The translations under genes and the position numbers were made by a program. Below, piece by piece: positions 58,220-64,000 of a stretch of DNA of 64,000 bases. The stretch's first letter is position 1; the number at the start of each line of letters is the position of its first letter. The notes beneath the pieces were generated by a model. That model saw only the letters and a list, made by a program, of their open reading frames with translations, did not search any database and was not told the DNA's origin. Origin of the DNA: Selaginella tamariscina (taxonomy: Eukaryota > Streptophyta > Lycopodiopsida > Selaginellales > Selaginellaceae). The DNA is taken from positions 30,276-94,275 of the forward strand of contig PUQB01000809.1 of NCBI GenBank assembly GCA_003024785.1, read 5' to 3'.

Positions 58220-59891
58220 TGTTAGAGTTTAACTAAAGGGCCAACACGTGGCAACACATGGCTGTCAAGTGGCCATTCAGTGTCATCACCCTGTGTGAGC
58301 AACGCTAAGTCTTCCAAGATAACCCTAAGAGTCCGACTCAGAGGCCCAATTAGGCAGAAGACTTAGAGTCCCACCCTAAGTCCCCTAAAATGACTATCCC
58401 CTGAACCCTAGAGGATAACCTAAGTAGACTTTAGGATCATGTCCTACTAAAGCATCGTTACTTACCCTTTGAAGAATCACCCTCATCCAAGAGTACAACC
58501 CTTTTAGGGCGACAAGGGGTACCTTGAATCACAACTAACCCCTAAGGGTTTGAGTGGCCAAGTCATACCCTAGACCTAGGGCTAATACTTAGTGAGGACA
58601 CGAGTGTGCGCCGTAGGCGAACATGAGTGTTATGCTAAGAAAACTCCCTAAGGCTAGGTTTGGATAACCCTAAGTACACGACCTTGTGAGTGCTTCACGA
58701 AAAGGCTCATGCTAATAAGCTTAGGTTGTTCAACCCCTAAATTCAAAGGAGAGCACTCCCCTAGCCAAGTGTAAGCACACCTAGTTATGAGACCTAACTC
58801 CCTTAAGCAAATGCCCAAGGCTTAGCACCCTAGTGTGAACACAAGCATGTCTGTTTGCTAGAGTATCCAACCCCTTAGCGACAAACCCATGACAACCCCA
58901 AAGGGCGTGCCTCATGCATTGTATCGTGTGATGTTTAGCCCAATGTCACATCTCCATGTGACACTGCCTTTCCCGTGGGCTATCATGCCATAGCCCTAAG
59001 ATTCAAGAATTGCACCAAGTGCCACAAATGTGGCTCCTAAATGCCAATTCTAGAACCCCTCAATTATCCCTTAGGACTCGGTAAAGAAACCATGTCAATC
59101 AAGAACCCACAACCATAGTTAAATAAGGACATGAACGTGCCCTGCTTAGCTGTGAGTGTTGCTCTTAACTTGACGTGGAGGAGGAGGCTGGAGACAAGCC
59201 TCAACCTCTGCCTCTTGGAACGTGCATTCCCACAAGACCTCCCAGGCATGGATTCGCCAATGTTAAGGGTAAGCTACCCCGAAGGTGGACGTACCCGTAT
59301 CATCTGGAAGTGAGGGTGGCACAACAGAGGGTTGTGCCTTGATGACACAAGCTAGAGCTTGCACCAGGAGAAGAGTAATGAGCTAAGTCATGAACTCAGG
59401 AACCCTCACTCCTACATACTCTACCTTATTTATGTGATAGAGCCCCCCCCTCTTTTCCTGAATGTGTATGTGGGCTAGCACGAATTTAGCTAGCCCCTTA
59501 TTAAGTTAATGAGAGAGTGCTTAACTTAGCCTAACTCTAACCCTAAAACCCTACCCAAGGGGTGGGGGTTTTTAGGGCATGGGTTAGGGCAATCCTGGGG
59601 TTAGGTCAACCCTAGGGGTGTTCCTAACCCTATTAAACATGCCAAACTCATCTACATTAACCAATCAGCCTATGGGACATCAAAATTGGGGTGGGTTTTA
59701 AAAGGTAAGTTCTAACTTTGCTTAGAGTTTCTTATAAATACCTAATGACACCCGACTGGACCATCACCATATACCCAAGTGCACTAAGTGGGCCTGTTTC
59801 CTACTACATCTAGGGTCCATCAACATAGTACAATAAGTAACAACAATCAACATCCAAAGTAAAGGGTCAAGTCGTTGTAAAAACTATGACA
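58220..59891. repeat. Solo LTR with perfect TSD ATCCA
   Basis: 1672 bp, from TGTTAGAGTTTAACT to AAAAACTATGACA, flanked by ATCCA at 58215-58219 and 59892-59896. It contains no coding domains, primer site or purine tract, so it is a product of LTR-LTR recombination. About 1 kb of the same LTR, inverted, lies at 4810-5832. Open frames within it are fortuitous. Confidence 0.85.
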
Positions 59892-59896
59892 ATCCA

Positions 59897-61105
59897 TGTT
59901 AATATGTACTGCCTCTCTTCTCTCAAACATACACAACATGCATGATCCATAATATGCACTGTCTCTCTTTCTCATACATACACACCATGCATGATCCATA
60001 ATATGTACTGTCTCTCTTCTTTCATACATACACACCATGCATGATCCATAATATGTACTTTGTCTCTCTAATATTATGTACTAATATGTATGTATGTCTA
60101 TGTATATAATACTATGTGTGTATATATGTATTGCTACACGTGAAACTTTAACACTCTCATGGACACACACATGTTAAACCCCTGCATGATTTATATTTTT
60201 GGGGTGTATATGATACACTCACGCACACGCTGATAATATAATGAAAGAATATTCATTTAGGGTGAATCTATATTTTATTCTTTTAGGGTTTAAGTATATT
60301 CTTAAAAGGAATATTCGATTAGGGTTAATATATATTCTATTCCTTTTAGGGTTTAAGTATATTCTTAGGGTTTCAAGAAGAAAGGCGGCGGAGGCGGCGG
60401 CTGTGAAATCTCCCTCTCTCTCACACACAGGTGAGATCTCTCTCTCTCACAAGTTTATTTATTTATTTTTATTCACATATACATTTATATGTGTGTATCT
60501 TAATAATAAAATTTATTTATCTATCTCTCGCACACACACACACTCCTATACATATATACATACATATATACACACACACACACACACATGTGTGTGTGTG
60601 TGTGTGTATTTGTATAATTTTATTAATTTATTAATTTTATCTTTCTCACACACAGCACACTCCTGTTTATCTATATGAATTTATTTGTTTCACTCACACA
60701 TGCATACACACGATATACATATACACATATATATATACCTATATACATATATACATATATATATATATTATGTGTACCAATATCTGTATAATTTTATTTA
60801 TTTATCTATCTCTCGCACACACATGCACACTCCTGTATATATATATGTGTGTGTGTTTGTTTATATGTATGATTTTATTTGTTTTGCTCACACACGCATA
60901 CACACGATATACATATACACACACATATATATATATATACCTATATACCTTTATACATACATATATTATGTGTACCAGTATTTGTATAATTTTATTTATT
61001 TATCTATCTCTCGCACACACACGCACACTCCTGTATATACATATACATATACATATATATACATATATATATGTGTGTGTGTGTGTGTGTGTATAATTTA
61101 ATTTA
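59897..61105. repeat. Microsatellite region of unit 2
   Basis: It repeats CATACATACACACCATGCA blocks, then the conserved AGGGTTTAAGTATATTC/GGAATATTC segment (60240-60390), then CA/TG/TA runs. It is collinear with 20864-22285. Confidence 0.75.
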
Positions 61106-62165
61106 ATTTATAGCGGCGGGATTAATCCCGCCGCTATATAGTTAGGGCCTAGGTGGTGGGATTAATCCCGCCACTATATGGTTAGGGCCTCAGCGGCGGG
61201 ATTAATCCTGTTGCTCATCTGTCACCCTCATGAGCAGCGAGATTAATCCCGTCACCGAGGCCCTTCATGCAGGTCATGAGCGACGGGATTAATCCGCCGC
61301 CCTTCATGCAGGCTATTCGGTTAGCCTTATGAGTGGCAGGATTAATCCCGCCGCCCATGAGGCTAACCGAAGAGCGGTAGGATTAATCCCCCACCCATGG
61401 CCTACGTAAAGGGCCTAGGCAGCGGGATTAATCCTTCGCACACCCATCCCTGCGCGGAATGCGGCGGGATTTATCTCGCCACCAATGGCATGTGTGAAGG
61501 ACCTAGGCGGCAGGATTAATCCCACCGCCCATGGCCTGCGAGAAGAGCCTAGGCAACAGGATTAATCCCGTCGCACACCCATGCACTGTGCAAAAGCCAG
61601 CGGGATTAATCCCGCCTGCATGAAGGGCCTAGGTGGCAGGATTAATCTGGCCACACGCCCATGCCCTGCGCGGAGGGCAACGGGATTAATCCCGCCCCTC
61701 ACCCATCCCTTCTCGAAGGGCGAGGGGATTAATCCCACCACCCATATATATGTGTGTGTGCGCATGATTTACGAGAGGGCGCGGGATTAATCTCGCTGAC
61801 CCTTCTATGCCTAATAGCATGATGAATCCCGCCACCCTTCTTTTTTTCCTCCATTGGTGAGTCGAATCAATCCCGATCACCTCTGTCTGAGACGGAGAAG
61901 GTTTATAGCATACCAATGGAAGGGACTGAAAAGGGTGGCGAGATTAATTTCAACATCCCTTACATGGTGGGCGAGATTAATCCCGCCGCCTTTTGGAGCC
62001 CTGAATGGGTGTGCCAAATAAATCCTGCCCAGTTCTCTTAAGACCAAAAAGGGTGACGGGATTAATCCTGCACACCCATTTAGGGCCTCCAGAAAGGTGG
62101 TGAGATTAATACCGCCCACCTTTCAGGAGGCATAAAAGGGTGGCGAGATTAATCCCCCCCCACCT
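61106..62165. repeat. Palindrome array 3
   Basis: About 24 copies of the palindrome family; the first (61111-61134) is perfect over 24 bp including AGC/GCT ends. Spacing is mostly 40-50 bp. Collinear with array 1 at the right-hand end, where GTGGGCGAGATTAATCCCGC and CCAATAAATCC-like variants occur in the same order. Confidence 0.9.
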
Positions 62166-62484
62166 TCATGAATATATATGTGTATTAGTATATATAAGTT
62201 GCATATCTCATTTTATTTACTTTTATCATCTTATCATAATATTTTGAGTAAAAGCCAGTAAACTATATGAAACTGTCCAAAGCTCACATTTGTGGTGGTT
62301 CTAAAACCAAATGTTATCTGTCTTTTGCACTATCACAAAGTGACTTTGGACAGTTAATCCCATCCACTTCTCTTGAGACAAAGAGGGTGTATGTGAATTT
62401 ATTGTGTATTAATTTTTTTATTCGGGTTTATACAAGTGTGTGTGCGTTTTTATATGAATTGTATTCATAGTGTATTATTTTGTA

Positions 62485-64000
62485 AAAGGATGATTTAATC
62501 AAACAAGGAGATTCAGTCATTAGTATGGAGTCGTGTCAAATTCTGGGTAAAATTAAATAAAATCTGTTATACTCGGATATGTGCTTGAAGAACTAATCAT
62601 TTTTGTATTCAGATGTGGAATTGAGTGACATTGAAAACAAGAGATGGGCAGGGGATTATGGAATCAACTTGGCCATATTTCAAACTAAACGGGAACGCAT
62701 TGGAGCAACCATGGTTGCTGTCAAACTAACCTCTGTTACATCGCATAAACAAGCAAAACAATGGAAAGTAGATTTACTAGTCAAGCACCCAAAAGCATCT
62801 GCGAACCCAGATTGGACGATGCTCGACACATATGCCTTGTTCCATCCAATGTCACGTTCTCGGATCCAGAGGTCGCCAGTTACAACATTAATCTTGGGTG
62901 GTCTTGTCGACTTGTGGATAATGATGTTCACGTGTTCACTAATGATGTTGACCTTGGAGTTCTTCTTCAACTCAACGAAAGCCCATCTATGAGGGGATCC
63001 AATTAGATGTCTACTTCAAAGATCTTCAGACTCATCGAGTAGGTGTATTCTCAGTAAAGATTGCTTCACAATACAGAACATCCACAAGTGGAGCAATCGT
63101 CCCTCTTCACATTGAAGAAGAACAGCAACATCATAAGGGAGATTGAAGGGTGGCTCGGTCCAGTTTTTACAGATCACGTTCAATTTGCTTAGGAATCTTC
63201 AGGAGCTGGAAGAGTGTGCCGAGAACATTAAACAGCTGCAATCGGGATCACACATGTTGATTCGGATCGTAAAGAAAATCATCAGTCGTTTTGTCAGCTG
63301 CATGTGGCATCCCATGCTGCAATAAGCCACAAGGAAATGATGTTGGATGATAGGATTTATGAGTGTAGGGTTAAGTATTGCAGTGTCAACCCAAACTTCA
63401 ATTACAGGCCACTCAACAGGAACGTGTAGCTGAGCTCATGGAGAAGATGAAGGACGACAATTCTTACACCGTTCCACATAATGCTGTTTTGTGCCCATAC
63501 TACGAAAGAAAGAAAGGCGCTGACAAAGTGTGGATCACAACACCAGAACAAATCATGAAGATTCAGACGGAGAATAGAAAATCAATCAAGTACTACATCA
63601 TTAGTGCCAGTACACAATAACGGAGCCCAACGACTTCTCGATGAACACAACAAAGGAACGATGGCAACAAAACTTTCTGAGCATACCCGTGAGAAGCTGA
63701 CAAAAAGATGGCATTTTTACTAAGCCGAATCTCACAATTGAGCAGTATCATAAGTTATCGGCGGAATGGGACGCTGCCGACACCAACCACTACAACAGCA
63801 AAATATGGAAGAAGTTCAAACACATGCGAGCCGTGTGGGAATTTCTTCAGCGACCACAAAGAGCTACTGCGGGAATACATAATGTGCGATGTACCAGGTA
63901 AGTAAATTGTCTGGGCAGGATTTATCTTGCCGGTATATTAATCTGTCTATTTTCTTCTTCAGAGAGTTAAAGAAAATTATAACAGTTGATTTTGCCCAGG
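62485..64000 (+). pseudogene. ParB-like plus methyltransferase-like gene, copy 2 (partial)
   Basis: About 90-95% like 23510-25050 by eye. Where copy 1 is shifted, copy 2 is open and vice versa. 63420-63600 runs from QERVAELMEKMKDD through DKVWITTPEQIMKIQ to KYYIIS before a one-base loss at the GQH motif. The N-terminal part includes NINLGWSCRLVDNDVHVF. The window ends in the intron/exon after the ParB-like domain, so the methyltransferase part is not seen here. The intron at about 63897-63961 keeps a palindrome variant at 63914. Confidence 0.55.

Larger units (their letters stand above)
58060..64000 (+). mobile_element. Palindrome/ParB-methylase element, unit 2 (cut by window end)
   Basis: It starts with the microsatellite block seen at 21060, is interrupted by a solo LTR, then resumes with microsatellites, palindrome array 3 and the ParB-like gene in the same order as unit 1. 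The part downstream of the ParB region is outside the window. Confidence 0.55.

Noticed and set aside
1-64000. tRNA, rRNA or other structural RNA genes
   Set aside because: I looked for cloverleaf B-box patterns and rRNA signatures and found none beyond retrotransposon primer sites.

Overview
The window looks like repeat-rich nuclear DNA of a land plant. It holds spliced gene fragments of plant-specific kinds (a sacsin-like RING protein, a SERK-type LRR ectodomain gene with 72-nt LRR exons, a papain-like protease). It also holds Ty3/gypsy elements with plant-type primer sites, a Mutator-like element, and heavy CA/TA/CT microsatellites. The lineage cannot be fixed from the sequence; a non-seed plant is a guess. 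Only one host gene appears intact, the LRR gene at 2393-3527. Nearly everything else is transposon-derived and carries single-base frameshifts.

Layout. 1-4.8 kb: 3' exons of a sacsin-like RING gene, a complete small LRR gene, and a cysteine protease gene cut short by a retrotransposon LTR fragment (4810-5832). 5.8-6.8 kb: non-coding, with a degenerate telomere-like tract. 6.8-13.7 kb: Mutator-like element (MULE) copy A, with a DNA methyltransferase-like gene (minus) divergent from the transposase (plus) around an array of hairpin repeats. 13.7-20.9 kb: Ty3/gypsy element without a 3' LTR and with an extra ORF after integrase. 20.9-31.7 kb: a low-copy element, part of it duplicated in tandem, with microsatellites, an array of about 20 copies of the palindrome GGCGGGATTAATCCCGCC, a ParB-like plus methyltransferase-like gene, and an FCP1/NLI-type phosphatase-like gene. 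31.7-37.6 kb: MULE copy B, which lacks the methyltransferase end but keeps the SWIM zinc-finger end and the right terminus. 37.8-38.2 kb: a minus-strand LRR pseudogene. 40.1-44.3 kb: a second, decayed Ty3/gypsy element. 44.65-49.7 kb: a minus-strand chromovirus whose chromodomain start has expanded into a minisatellite, and into which a complete 696-bp TRIM element has inserted. 50-55.5 kb: decayed transposon sequence including an unclassified minus-strand transposase. 55.6-56.5 kb: a second palindrome array. 58.1-64 kb: a second copy of the palindrome/ParB element, interrupted by a perfect solo LTR (58220-59891, TSD ATCCA) and cut by the window end.

The most interesting theme is that two unrelated transposon families here each carry a DNA methyltransferase-like gene and, in the region just upstream of it, a dense array of short palindromes or hairpins. 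In one family the methyltransferase-like region follows a ParB-like domain, an order known to me from bacterial and phage ParB-methylases. I infer, without proof, an element-encoded system that binds and/or methylates its own palindrome arrays.
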